A stretch of DNA of 64,000 bases from Castor canadensis. Taxonomy: Eukaryota > Chordata > Mammalia > Rodentia > Castoridae. Made by a program: the position numbers and the translations under genes. The notes under the pieces are model-generated. The model was not told the DNA's origin and ran no database searches. It worked only from the letters and a program-made list of their open reading frames with translations. Positions 48,401 through 59,969 of this stretch are shown piece by piece (the stretch's first letter is position 1; each line of letters opens with the position of its first letter). The stretch covers positions 39,127,638 to 39,191,637 of the forward strand of contig NC_133398.1 in NCBI RefSeq assembly GCF_047511655.1. The letters run 5' to 3'.

Positions 48401-49138
48401 CTTGGTGTGCTAGTGCACACCTATAATTCCAGCACTTTGGGAGGTTGATCCAGTAGGATCACAAGTTTGAGGTAAGCTGAGGGTACATAATTAGACCCTG
48501 CAACAACAAAACAAAACAAAAATAATGAGATAATGCCTTGGAATCTTAAAGTTATTATGATTTGAACTAGGCTGCTATATGTAGAATATTCCAGGGAATT
48601 CTTTGTGTGTTGGGGATTGTACCAAGGGCCTTGCACTTGGTAAGCGTGCTTTCTGTTATAGACCTATACTCCCAGACTCACTGTGAAGTTCTTTTCTATC
48701 CTTGGAGGTTGGCAATTTTCCTACATTTAGTATTGTGACTATTCTGTGCTGGAGAATAAGAGGCAAGAGTTCAATGTTTTGGCTTATATTATCAAGAGTC
48801 AAAGATTATTCTTTCTCTGTTTTTTTGGCCTGACAAATGGACAATATTACTATTGAACAGAGCTAAAACTTCCTCATCTGCAAAACATACTGATTTTTTT
48901 TATCAGTTACCGCTGGTTTTTTTTGAGACAGGATCTGTAGCTCAGTCTGTAGCTCAGGCTGATTTAGAACTCTTTCATTAGCCCATGCCTTTTTTTTGCG
49001 GGGGGGGGGGGTTGGGGTGGGGTCAGTGCTGATTTTTGAACTCAGGACCTTGAGCTTGCTGGGAAGGTGCTGTAAACTTTGAGCCATACCTTAGCCCCTG
49101 GAACTCTCTATTACAGGCATGCTCTACTGTGTCCTGCC
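48401..49138. repeat. B1-like and ID SINEs, nested
   Basis: 48401-48521 (+) B1-like. 48602-48676 (-) ID. 48912-49138 (-) B1-like monomer split by an antisense ID monomer (48989-49099) that carries a G run. Confidence 0.65.
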
Positions 49139-49626
49139 CCTTTAAAGATTCTTGATCTTTGTGACTGGTTGTGGTCAACATTACTGGTCTATGTGGGAGT
49201 TTTCTTTCATTGAAGTTGTATCCCTAAGAAAATTGGGGTAGATTAGAGAGAGAGACCTATATGGTTGGTTGCTGTCCTTTCCCTTCTCACTGGGTTTTTT
49301 GGAATTGGAAATAAGCCAATGGAAGAAGTTGGCTGTAAAGACCTTGGGACAGAGCAACTAGTAAGAAGTTAATCTTGATCTGATGGATGCAGAGCTGAGG
49401 GGTGGAGACAAAGTGAGTGTTAGTGTATGAAGACAGAAAAGCATGCCCTAAGTCTTTAGCACAGACTAAGGCTGTCGTTGGCATTAAATCTCTCCTGTTT
49501 GAATGACTCTCTGAGATCTTGCTATGATCGCTTGCTGGCTGAACAAGATTGGGGAAGAGCTGCTGTTTACCTAGGATTAGGGGTAGAATTTGTGATGGGA
49601 ATGTTTAGTCGACAATTCATTAACAC
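49139..49626. other. Unique intronic DNA
   Basis: Nothing recognised. Confidence 0.5.
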
Positions 49627-50120
49627 TTATTTTTAAGACCAAGTCTAGCTGTGTAGCCCAGATTGGCCTTGATTCTTGATTCTCCTGCTTTAGCCTAAGC
49701 ACTTTTTAATGCCCAGGTAATTGGTTCTTTCTTTTATCTTCTTTTTTCTTTAGAGAGCCTAATATAATGCATGTTTGTTTCAGTAGGTGCTTGCAGGTGG
49801 TAAGGTTGTTCCTTAATCACTCAAGCTACCTTGGAAATCATTCTGCAAAGTGGTGAAAATCAAGGAATGTTTGAAGGCTTGCTGTGTGTAAGGATAGGTT
49901 AAAATTTCCCTTAAAAAAAAAAAAAAAAGGGCAAGCTGGGTGCCAGTAGCTCATGCCTATAATCCTAATTACTCAGGAGCCAGAGATCAGGGGGCTCGAG
50001 GTTGGAAGCCAGCCTGGGCAAATAGTTCGTGAGACCCTATCTTGAAAAAAAACATAAAAAAGGAGTGGTGGAGTGGCTCAAGGCGTAGGCCCTGAATTCA
50101 TACCCCAGTACTGCAAGGCA
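49627..50120. repeat. B1-like SINE and SINE dimer
   Basis: 49627-49718 (-) B1-like; 49932-50120 (+) dimer with the shortened ID half, preceded by an A run of 16. Confidence 0.75.
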
Positions 50121-50460
50121 GTGAATCAGTGATTAAAAACAGTAAAGATGTTTAAAAATAATGACAGGAAAACAGTTTGAAGGATTGCATTGTCCTTGTA
50201 TTCAGAATTTTGTTTTTGGGAAGTAACCCTGTTATACTGCCCAGAAGTTAGGCAGGATAAGAAAGTAAGGTGATGGGGTGAATTTACATTAGGAAAGCAA
50301 TTTCCTAAGTATTTCTCCAATTACCTGTTACATGGTTACAAGTTTTCTGATGTAGAATCAGAAAAATTAAATTGTGTTTATAGTACTTATATGCCAAGGA
50401 AGTGAAGTATGTACTGCATTTTAGAAGGCACTTGTATCAAAACAGGATTGGAACCAAAAA
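50121..50460. other. Unique intronic DNA
   Basis: A/T-rich, nothing recognised. Confidence 0.5.
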
Positions 50461-52070
50461 ATACTGTGGTGCGGGGTGAGGGTGAGGGTGGGGGCCCTGC
50501 CCAACTATTGGCATTGTGCATCTTAGGCAAGTTCTTTTATCATTGAACTGTATCCCCAGCCCCTACATAATAGTTCATTAATGTTCAGTGACAAAAGCAT
50601 GATATTGCCATTTCTGGTGAATCATAATGATACAGAAAAGAACATTTGAAAGATATCACTAAACTATATGTTTTTGAGATGGTGACTTGCTGTGTTGTCT
50701 AGGCTGGCCTAGAATTTGATATCTTCTGCTTTAAACTCCCAATTGCTGGGATTATAGATATGTGCTGCCATGCTTGACTTGGAGTAGCAATCTTTTAGTG
50801 AAGATATGATCTTGGTGTTATTTGAGAGGTGCTTGTTTGAATGTAATCTGAAGTACAGTATTTTTTTTCTGTGGGTGGTGATGGGGATTAAACCTAGGGC
50901 TTCGAACACATAGGCAAGCTCTCTGTCACTGAACTACCTTCCCAACCTTAAAGTACAGTATTTTTTAACATGATAGATCTTATTGAAATGTGATATATAA
51001 TACAGGCTTTCTTTTTTTTTTTTCTTTTTCTTTTGGAGGTGCTGGGGTTTGGACTCAGGGCCTCATGCTTGCTAGGCAGACACTCTTTATCACTTGAGCC
51101 AATCCACCAACCATCAGGGCCTCTGTTGTTACTACTTGAGGCATGTCCCCAGGCCCTACTTTTTTTTTTTTTTTTTTTTTTTCATCAGAGAAGATTGTTA
51201 GAATTAGGGGAAGAGACTGGGAAGAGACTGGGTGTGATGGCCCATGTCATCCTTGCTGCTTGGGAGGAAGAGCAGGAGGATCTTGACTTTGAAGCCAGCA
51301 TTGGCAAAAATTAGACCCTATCTCAAAAACAAAATAATACTACTAATAAAAAAAGACTGATAGCATGGCTCAAGTGGTATAGCACTTGCCTGTCAAGCTT
51401 GTGGCCCTGGGTGTTTGAAATTCCTAGTACTACAAAAAGAGGAAGTAGGAGTAAAGAATGTTTGTAAATAGTAAAGGATTTTTGTTTTGTTTTTGTGATA
51501 CTGAGGATTGAACTCAGGGACTTGTACATGCTAGGCAGGTACTTTACCACTAGAGCCATGACCCTATCCAGTAGGGGAATTGTTAAGGTATTAGAGGACA
51601 AAGAACCCTAGGTTGCTGCTGGGTGAAAGACAGGTTTAAAGATGGGGTATAGCTCAGTGACAGAATACTTGCCTAGGATGCATCAAGCCCTGGGTCCAGT
51701 ATCTAGCACCACAAAAAGAATAAAACAATTTAAAAAAAGATTTTTAGAGCTGAGAAAGCAGAATAAGAATGTATGGAAGCAGCCATAGACAAATACTTTA
51801 TTCTTCCTAAATTTAGGTAACCTGAAAGAGAAATGTGACTGTACCAAATAAAATTTGATGTCCTGGCTGGGTGCCAGGCTCAGGCCTGTAATCCTTGCTA
51901 CTCAGGAGGCAGAGATCAGGAGGATCATGGTTCTAAACCAGCCCTGGGCAAACAGTTCTCTACCCTCTATGTTGAAAAACCTATCACAAAAAATGGCTGA
52001 TGGAGTGGTTCAAAGTGTCGACCCTGAGTTCAAACCCCAGTACCGCAAAAAAAAAAAAAAAAAAAAAAAG
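50461..52070. repeat. SINE cluster
   Basis: 50461-50566 (-) ID, 50668-50779 (-) B1-like, 50861-50947 (-) ID, 51010-51112 (-) ID, 51227-51440 (+) dimer with the full ID half, 51480-51569 (-) ID, 51641-51721 (+) ID, 51864-52070 (+) dimer with the shortened ID half flanked by GATGTC. Confidence 0.75.
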
Positions 52071-52683
52071 ATGTCACTGGTACTTACCTTTTCCATGGGC
52101 AGGTTATGTGCACAAGACAGCTGATAATAACATTGTCCTTCTGTCTGCCAAGTGGGTGTAGAGAAGTTCATCCTTGTCCACCAGCTGCTAGAGGCCTGAC
52201 CCTGCCTTTTGCAGTGTCAGCGTGGTCAGCTCTTGGCCAGTTGAGTTGCGTGGAATTAGGTCTCATAATTGTGTACTTCAGCACTTTAGTTGCCTTATTT
52301 TCTCCTGGATTGGCCATGTTCAGTTCCTCTTGCTGCTTGCTCTGGGCTTCCTAAATCAGTTGAAATTCTTAATCTTTTAAATGAATTCCTCTGCAGAGAG
52401 GAATACTCACATACATATGTATGTATGTGAGTATTTATTTTAGTAGTAAAAGCAAGAAAAAAGAGATTGGAAATTAATAATTAAAAAGAACTGGTCAGAA
52501 ATTATATAGGACTCAAAGGGAGTACCTATTGGTATCTGGAAGGCTTGTGGATCTTAGTGGGAGCTGGTTCAATCCAGATTTTTCTCATTAATCAGCAATT
52601 ATACCAGTGTGTCAATAGTAGGCTGCCTCCTTGTAGAAGAAGCAGCCAAGTTGAAGACTAATGTATACAGTAAATGAACACTT
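52071..52683. other. Unique intronic DNA with a near-perfect palindrome
   Basis: 52402-52435 is an inverted repeat: 16-base arms AATACTCACATACATA and TATGTATGTGAGTATT around TG. Nothing else is recognised; the open frame at 52106-52354 has no known relative. Confidence 0.6.
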
Positions 52684-53150
52684 TACAACATTGCATAGTG
52701 ATTAAGGGCACTGACTATGGAGCCAGATAGCCTTGGTTTGAATCTTTATCTTCCTCAGTTAGCTGTGACTCTGAATAACATAAATTTTTTATTTGTAACA
52801 ATGGAAGTAATAGTTTGCTGCTGGTCACTCACACCTATAATCCTAGCTTCTCAGGAGGCAGAGATCATGAGTATTGAGATTTGAAGACGGCCCCAGGCAA
52901 ATAGTTCTCCCAAGACCCGACACAAAATAGGGATGGCAGAATGACTCAAGTGGTACAGTGCCTGCCTGGCAAGTATGTGGCCCCTGAGTTCAAACTCCAT
53001 CGCTGCAAAAAAAAAAAAAAAAGTAATGTCTACTTGAAGTGTTAGAAAGGTTAATGACTTAATACTTTCTATTTAAAGCCCTTAAAATTGTGTCTGGCAC
53101 ATGATAAACAGTCTGTGTTTGCTGCTATTATTATTGCCTGCTGGTTTTAG
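52684..53150 (+). repeat. MIR split by a SINE dimer
   Basis: The MIR runs through GTGATTAAGGGCACTGACTA, then ATGGAGCCAGATAGCCTTGG, and resumes at 53028 with TTAAAGCCCTTAAAATTGTG and TCTGGCACATGATAAACAGT. The dimer at 52812-53020 (+) sits between two AAGTAAT copies (52805-52811, 53021-53027). Confidence 0.75.
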
Positions 53151-53238
53151 ATTTTTGGGAATGAATACACTTCTGGGCCCATTTCTACCAGTCTAAGAGA
53201 GTCCCGTAACACTGGCCTCATGACCATCTTTGTGGGCA

Positions 53239-53398
53239 TTTTTTTTTTTTTGGTATTGAGATTTGAACTCAGTGCCTACATCTGAGCCCTATTTTTGTGC
53301 TGGGTTTTTTCGAGGTAGGGTCTCACGAACTATTTGCCAGGTCTGATCTCTGCCTCTTGAGTAGGTAGAATGACAGGCATTAGCCACTGGCACCCGGC
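53239..53398 (-). repeat. SINE dimer with internal deletion
   Basis: Antisense dimer lacking part of the left half (GCCAGGTCTGATCTCTGCCT). TTTGTGGGCATT and TTTATGGGCATT flank it. Confidence 0.8.
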
Positions 53399-54349
53399 CT
53401 TTATGGGCATTCTTGGTGGAGACTTGCTGCTTGAACATAAATTGTATTTCCTATTTTTAGTGGTTGAGTTCTTAGTCTGTTAAATAACTCATGTCTGGTT
53501 TAATTATATTCTGTTTGATAAAAAGGCATTCATTTTGCCATTCCCAAAATAAATAAATTTTGTTTTTGATGTAATAGCTGAGATACATTGCATGTGGGTA
53601 AGCATTTATCCTGACATTTTGATACACTACCTTGAATAAATGTAGTGTATACTTTCAATTGGGGATTTAGTGGGCTGTTCAAATTTTTATTTTATTTTTA
53701 TCTTTAATTTTTATTTTTTTTATGGTACTGGAGTTTGAACTCAGAGCCTCATGCTTGCAAGGCAGTTGCTCTGCCACGTTAGCCATGCCATAGGCCCCAA
53801 AATCTTATTTAGTGGCTATTGAAATCTTCCTGTTCTCAGCATGTTACCAATAAGTGTTCTGTAACTTTTCAAAACGATCAAATGTGTTTGTCCTTGTTTT
53901 TAGGGTATGGTTTTAGGTTAAAACAACAACAACAACAAAAAAAACAAGTATTTTTTGCATGGCTTAAAGTTAGTGTCCTTGTGATGTTTATGATATTTTC
54001 TTATATGAACTTTACTAGAACTATAGGTAGTTGATAACCATTTTCTGTTCATTTTAAACTGAGATCTCTTTAAAATTTTATTTTAAAGTTTATGAACTTT
54101 TTTTTTTTTGAACTGACAGCTCTTGAAAACATAATTGTTTGAGGTATTGATCTTCAGAGGAGTCCTGAAAAAAATAGCAGTGAAAACTTTTAACTTTCTA
54201 AAAGTGTCCCTCCTATAGAAAGTCTTTGTAGCGTAATCAAGTTTGTTTATTCTGCTTGTTTGCTTTTCTTATTACAGATAATTTAGACCATATTTATGCC
54301 TTAAATAATACTAAATTTGTGTGATGTTTTGCTAATTCTCCCCCTTACC
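53399..54349. other. Mostly unique DNA, one ID monomer
   Basis: 53709-53799 (-) is an ID monomer. The rest is A/T-rich with a short (AAC)n at 53922-53936. Confidence 0.5.
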
Positions 54350-54482
54350 CCCAGAATCTTGTTATTCCAGACTGGCCTTCCTCAGCCTTCCAAATACTTA
54401 GATTAAAGATGTGCAACCACCATAACTGGCTGGTTTTTTGGGTTTTTTTTTTTTTTTTGGTATTTGGGTTTGAACTCAGGAA
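54350..54482 (-). repeat. B1-like and ID fragments
   Basis: 54350-54432 is a worn B1-like piece. 54445-54482 is the beginning of an ID/dimer copy that breaks off after TTTGGGTTTGAACTCAGG. Confidence 0.6.
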
Positions 54483-54959
54483 ATTTTGTTTTTAAAGAAG
54501 TTAAAAATATAGCAGTGGGTCTTACCTATATTAAAATAGGTCACATTTTCACTTTGAATAAAATGAAATAAATATGGGTTTTAAAATTTGGTTGGATAGA
54601 TTGGAGTAACCTTGTATGTCCTGCAACTCAAGAACCTGAGATGCATGTATGAGTTTTGTTGGATTATTTTTAGACACTTGCTCTTGTCTGTTTCTATTCT
54701 AAGAATTTTCTTGGAGCCTATTCCAGAGCAGTAGAGCTCTTGGATAGAGTGTGATAGAAGGGATAGAACACAAGTGTAAGATGAATTTCTATGATCTGGC
54801 AACGGGGTGCTTGTTGTAGAAACAGTTCTATTTATTACGTACTGCTCTGTTTCCAGAAGAGAGGACAGAGAATTTCCCCATGTACCATTTAGTATATTAG
54901 TTGAAGATGTTGATTCTTTAATGTGCTTTTCATTTGATTTATGAACTGACTGCATTCAG
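54483..54959. other. Unique DNA with an antisense open frame
   Basis: The minus strand is open for 124 codons (54955-54581) in repeat-free DNA. I recognise no domain, it has no clear splice context, and it lies inside the UBAP2 intron. Chance is the simplest explanation. Confidence 0.4.
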
Positions 54960-56217
54960 ATTTTTTTTTTTTTTTTGGCACTGGAGTTTGAACTCATGGC
55001 CTCATGCATGCGAGGCAGGCCCACTTACTGTTTTGAGCCAGTCTACCAGCCCAACCTTCAGAAGTTTTATATAAAATTAAAATAAGAAAAATTTGTTGAA
55101 TCAAATACCATTAGCTGAGCTTGTCTTTGCAGAGAATTTTAGTCACATTTTCTATTCTTGTTCTGCAGTCTCAGTTCTACCTCTGGACTTTGGTTTTTTT
55201 TTTTTTTTTAAACATGGGGTCTTTCCATGTTCCCAGGCTGTCTTTGAACTCCTGATCTCAAACAATACTACTGTCTCATCCCCCTGAGTACCCAGGACTG
55301 TAGGTGCACACCACTGTGACCAGTTCTGAAAATTTTTTGCTGGACATCTTGATCATTAAGACATTTTTTTAAGACATTCTTTATGAACAACATGTTAGCT
55401 GTTCTATAGACGTTTCATTGTTAGTGTGGAGGGCCATAATTCATAGAAAACAAACTAGTTTGAGTATGTTGATGTAAGTATCCTTGAGGACATGTTCTAG
55501 TGCCATTGTTATTATTTTAATTTTTTGTTTTTGTTTTTGCTTTAGTTATTTTTCATATAGGGTCTTGTGTTTTGGGCTCAGGTCACTATCCCCCTACCTT
55601 CCTCTCAGGTAGCTGAGATCACGGGATTGAGCAACCTTGTCTGGCTTATTTGTTGAAATGAGATCTTGCCTCGCCAGCTTGCCTTTCCCCACTTTCTCGA
55701 AACTTGATATTCCTTATCTCTGCTTACTGAGTAGCTGGAGTTATAAGTGTAAGCCACTGCTTCTGGACCTTGACTTTTTTTTTCTCTTTTTTGTAGTACT
55801 GGGGTTTGAACTCAGGGCCTACACCAGGAGCCACTCCACCAGTCCTTTTTTGTGTTTGGTGTTTTTGAGATAGGGTCTCATGGACTATTTGCCCAGGCTG
55901 GCTTTGAATTGCGATCCTCTTGATTTCTGCCTCCTGAGTTGCTAGGATTTCAGGTGCGAGCCATTGGCGCCCCGCTTATTTGTTTCTTTGGTGGCACTGG
56001 GGTTTGAACTCAGGGCCCTCAGGGTTGCTAGGCTGGAGTTCTTCACTGCTGGAGTCATTCCACCAGCTGGCAGACAGGGGAAGTTTTTTTTCCAAGGGAT
56101 GTATCTACTATTTTTTTTTTTTTTTTGGCAGAACTGAGATTTGAATGTAGGGCCTCAAACTTACGGCCTCATGCTTGCTAGGCAGGCACTTTTACTGCTT
56201 GAGCCACGGGTCAGCCC
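54960..56217 (-). repeat. Antisense SINE run
   Basis: 54960-55053 ID flanked by TTCAGA, 55192-55322 B1-like, 55530-55644 and 55647-55768 B1-like, 55777-55974 dimer with the shortened ID half, 55984-56070 ID, 56112-56217 ID with a local duplication of its GGCCTCA segment. 55323-55529 is unique. Confidence 0.75.
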
Positions 56218-56918
56218 TGTGTCTGCTAATTTTTAAGTTGAAGGCCTTTCCTAGTAATGATAATTTGTGAATATGTAACAGAGCACTAAGCCTTAATTAA
56301 AAGAAGAAAAATATTATTTTCAAACAACACTTAAGCATAAAGTAAGCAATGTACTTATTCTTTGCAAATCAATTATCCTGCTTTAATCATGAAACTGGGA
56401 CCTTTATAGCTTAATTACAAATTCATTATGGACTGCTGTATGCTAATTATGGTAGAATAGTGATTCATTTAACATTTTGTTAATCATAACAAAGTTTATG
56501 ATTTTCTTCATCGATAAGTGAAGGTTCAGGTATACTGCACCAAAATATGTTTAGTAGTAATAAGGTATAGAAATTAAGCCTTTTTTGTAAATAAAAATAT
56601 TCAATTGTAGCACCCATTCAGCTAGTGTAAGTATATGCTAAGCTCTGTAGAAGCAGAATTTTATCACCAGATGGCACTCCTGTAAGGAAAATTTCCCACT
56701 TTGTTATACTTAGTGTACTTAGAGTATTTTTACAAAGCATTGAGGGATAAAAGTTTAAAAAAATGGGGGAAAAAATCAATTCAATGAGCAGAACTGTTTG
56801 GCATCTGTAAGCAAACTAATTTGCTTATTTGTTTAAAGGTTTATCCTAGGAGCACCACTACAGGTTTTGATTGGATGCTTAATTTTAAATTCTTAATATA
56901 GATTTATAGAAAAAAAAG
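56218..56918. promoter_or_regulatory. Repeat-free A/T-rich intronic block, possible regulatory DNA
   Basis: 700 bases without any SINE in a region where one normally occurs every 200-300 bases. It holds several TAATTA/TTAATTA-type sites and a CTCF-like core, TCACCAGATGGCACT, at 56664-56678. Function is inferred only from the absence of repeats and from motifs. Confidence 0.35.
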
Positions 56919-57299
56919 CCAGGCATGGTGGAACACGGCGCTCAGAGGGTAAGGCAGGAGTATTGTGAGTTCAAGGCTAGTACAAGAACCTGCCTCAAAA
57001 ATAAAAACCAGAACAACAACAACAAAAAAAGATTCACTTACCAGGTAGTAATGCCGAAAGTGACTTTAGAAATAAGTGGATTCCTTCACTTGAGAAATAC
57101 AAATATGAGCTGGGCGCTGGTGTTTCATGCCTTTAATCCTAGCTACCCAGGAGGCAGAGATCAAGAAGATCCTGGTTTAAAACCAGACTTGGCAAATAGC
57201 TTGAGAGACCCTATTTTGAAAATACCCATCACAAAAAGGTCTGGTGGAGTGGCTCAAGGTGAAGGCCCTGAGTTCAAGCCCCAGTACTGAAAAATACAG
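56919..57299 (+). repeat. B1-like SINE and SINE dimer
   Basis: 56919-57031 B1-like with an (AAC)n tail; 57108-57296 dimer with the shortened ID half. Confidence 0.8.
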
Positions 57300-58036
57300 A
57301 TATGCTTTACAGTTTTATAATGGTTAATGATTAAAAAAAAAAAGAAGGATTTGTTCATTTGCATTTATTCCTGAGAACTCTAAACTCTAACTGAAAGCTG
57401 TAAATATAATATTATAACAAAATAGTTAAGCATATTTCATGTACCACAATTGAAATAATAAACTCCAGTTATCATTAACTGAGAGACAGTTGCACATATA
57501 ATAAAAGGTTTTAAAATAGCTTTTTGGGCTTGAGTTATTGCAGTTAATTGGCTATTTGTTGTTGTTAAAGGCAGTGTAATAGTATGCCTGTGGACTTTAG
57601 GCTTACAAGAACCCCCTTAACAGAGGGCCTATTGAAAATAAGTAAATAATAAAACAACTAATAAAAAAAATCTTGTCATTTTCTAGCTAAAATAAATTTC
57701 AGGGATATAATTTACTTTGTGGTACCCAACGTAGTATAATGAATCATGGTTAGTCCTCTTTAGTTTCGTTTATGATAAGTAGATCTGAGAGATACTTAGA
57801 GATGCTTGGTATAATGTCATCTAATCTGAAATGTATTAGATTTGCAAATAGAGGAGTTTTGTTGTACATCATGTGAATATTTTGAGGTTTATATAAGTGA
57901 TCTACAAAATAGAATTCCAGGTGATTCTGGTTTGAAATCATAGTTCTTACCTATGATTTTTGCTTTCTTAGGTTAGTTGGGGTTTCATAAGAGTTGTCAC
58001 CTTCTATGTGTTGTTTCAACAGGTTTACTCATTTAT
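57300..58036. other. Repeat-free intronic block
   Basis: About 735 bases of A/T-rich DNA without SINEs. No gene or motif that I can name. Confidence 0.5.
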
Positions 58037-59410
58037 GTATTTATTTTTGGCAGGACTATTGTTCGAACTTGAGGCTTCATGCTTACTAGGCAGGCTGGTG
58101 CTCTACCAGTTGAACCATTATGCCATCCTTTTTTTTGTGATGGGTTTTTTTGAGATAGGGTCTCAAGAACCATTTATCTGGGGCTGACTTTGAACTGCAG
58201 TCGTCCTGATCTTTGCCTCCTGAGTAGATAGGATTATAAATGTGAGCCACTGTCCTTAGCTCACCAGGCTTATTAAATGTCTCTTGTATGGGCAACTACT
58301 GATGGAAGGAAACAAAACAAAATGAATTTCTAGTCTTATATAATTAAATTTAGGAAGGAAAGTCAAAGAGGAAATAATAGGTCAGCTAAAATACAAGTTG
58401 AGGCTGGAGGCATGGTTCAAGCGGTAGAGTACCTGCCTTGCAAGTGCGAAACCCTGAGTTCAAGCGCCAGACCTGCCAAGAGAAAAAAAAAAAAAGTTGA
58501 ATATAAGTACTGAAGAATTCAAAGGAAAGTAATATATAATAACATTAAGGTGCTGATGTGCCTATAGTCCCGTCGACTTGGGAGATTGAGCAAGATGATT
58601 GAGCCCAGTAGTTCCAGGCCTGCCTGGGCAACATAGTTGAGATCCATTTCAAAAGAACAAGAAGTAAAAAAAAAAAGTACTAGGAAAATAATCCTAGAAA
58701 CCTATAGTCTGTTGTTTTGGAATTTTCGTTGTTAGTTTTTTTTTGTTTGTTTTTTGAAACAAGGTCTTATTATGTAGGTCAGGCTGGCCTTGAATGCTCA
58801 TTCCTCGTCTCACAGTTCAGATATGTCTCTACACCTGACAATGTTTTGGAATATTTTAAATGGACTTGGATAGAAACTTGAGGGTTTGTCTCTAACCTAT
58901 TTGAATTTTTCACCTTTATTATGTCATTACACCAAAAATTAAAAATGATCTGAATTTTGTATTTTAAAAATTAAATGCATTAAAAAAAAATAAAATTTTT
59001 TTTTTCAGTGTTGGCAATTGGACCCAAGGCCTTATGTATGCTAGGCAAGCTCTCTCTCACTGAGCTACTGTGTTGTGTCCCAGACCTAAACATTCTATTT
59101 TAACTTTGTATTTTTGAGTATTTTAGCAGGACACTTTTTTTTTTAATTTAGTTTTTACATTTTTGAGACAAGGCCTTGTTTTATAGCCCAGTTGGCCTGA
59201 ACTTGAGATCTTCCTGCCTCAGTCTCCTGAGTGTTGGAATTATAGCTGTGTGCCACCAAACCAGGCTTAACTATAGACTTTTAGATTACATTAGTAAAAT
59301 TAGTTTTAGAGGTACCTGCAGCTGGTATAGTGTATACTTAGCATACATGAGGCCCTGGATTTCATTCCCAACATCCCCGCCTTCTCCTAAAAAGCAAGCA
59401 AGCAAGAAAA
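58037..59410. repeat. SINE cluster
   Basis: 58037-58261 (-) dimer with the full ID half, 58402-58496 (+) ID, 58549-58676 (+) B1-like, 58737-58840 (-) B1-like, 58998-59085 (-) ID, 59146-59264 (-) B1-like, 59312-59410 (+) ID ending in (AAGC)n. Confidence 0.75.
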
Positions 59411-59574
59411 AAGTGCTAATACTAACCTAAAGGACTATTTCTTGAAAGTTTATGTTCCAGAGAACTCTTAGGTTTTATTTTAAGTGTCTTCTTTTCCCTG
59501 AATTATATGTTTGTTTGTTTGTTTTTTTTAAACATGATTTGGAAGTTTTTCTTACTATGCCTACTTTCTTGCAG

Positions 59575-59710
59575 ATTTTCTATTTTGTACATTATTTTGT
59601 ATATACGGTGTATGATGACGTCGGTGAGCAATGATCGTTGCCGAGGTGCTCGGGAAAAAACACAGATTTCAGCAACACAGGCAACACAACCACAGAAACA
59701 GGTGGTACAG
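59575..59710 (+). CDS. UBAP2: UBAP2 exon with the start codon
   Basis: The exon runs from the acceptor TTTCTTGCAG (ending 59574) to a perfect GTAAGT donor at 59711. Translation starts at 59612; 33 codons follow in phase 0. The peptide begins MMTSVSNDRCRGAREKTQIS and ends QPQKQVVQ, which I recognise as the N-terminus of UBAP2, ubiquitin-associated protein 2 (the human form differs at a few positions). The UBA domain, about residues 48-90 in the family, is coded by later exons outside the window. The second ATG directly follows the first. UBAP2 and its paralogue UBAP2L are linked to ubiquitin binding and stress-granule biology. Confidence 0.93.
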
Positions 59711-59969
59711 GTAAGTGTTTGTGGAACTTTATCTTGTTTAGAATTAAGGAAATTAAAGGGAGAACACATGGTTTAATGTTTCTCCTTTGTAGGAAACCTC
59801 AAGATTTTGAACCTTGTGTGTTTAAAAAGTATATTGCAAATAATAGGACAGAGGTTAATATTGTTGATTCAGCAAGTACAGTTGACTGTTGTTCATGAGA
59901 ACTATTTATTTAATCCTGAATTTAAGCTGTCTTCTCCCCTTATATCCCCTCTCCCTTTTTTTTCAGTGC
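59711..59969 (+). other. UBAP2: Start of UBAP2 intron 2
   Basis: Unique DNA after the donor. The intron runs beyond the window, and I do not see the next UBAP2 exon up to 64000. Confidence 0.7.

Larger units (their letters stand above)
36692..59574 (+). other. UBAP2: UBAP2 intron 1
   Basis: About 22.9 kb between the proposed first exon and the ATG exon. I find no other coding exon inside. SINEs fill much of it and are listed in separate entries; repeat-poor blocks at 56218-56915 and 57300-58035 stand out. Confidence 0.6.
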
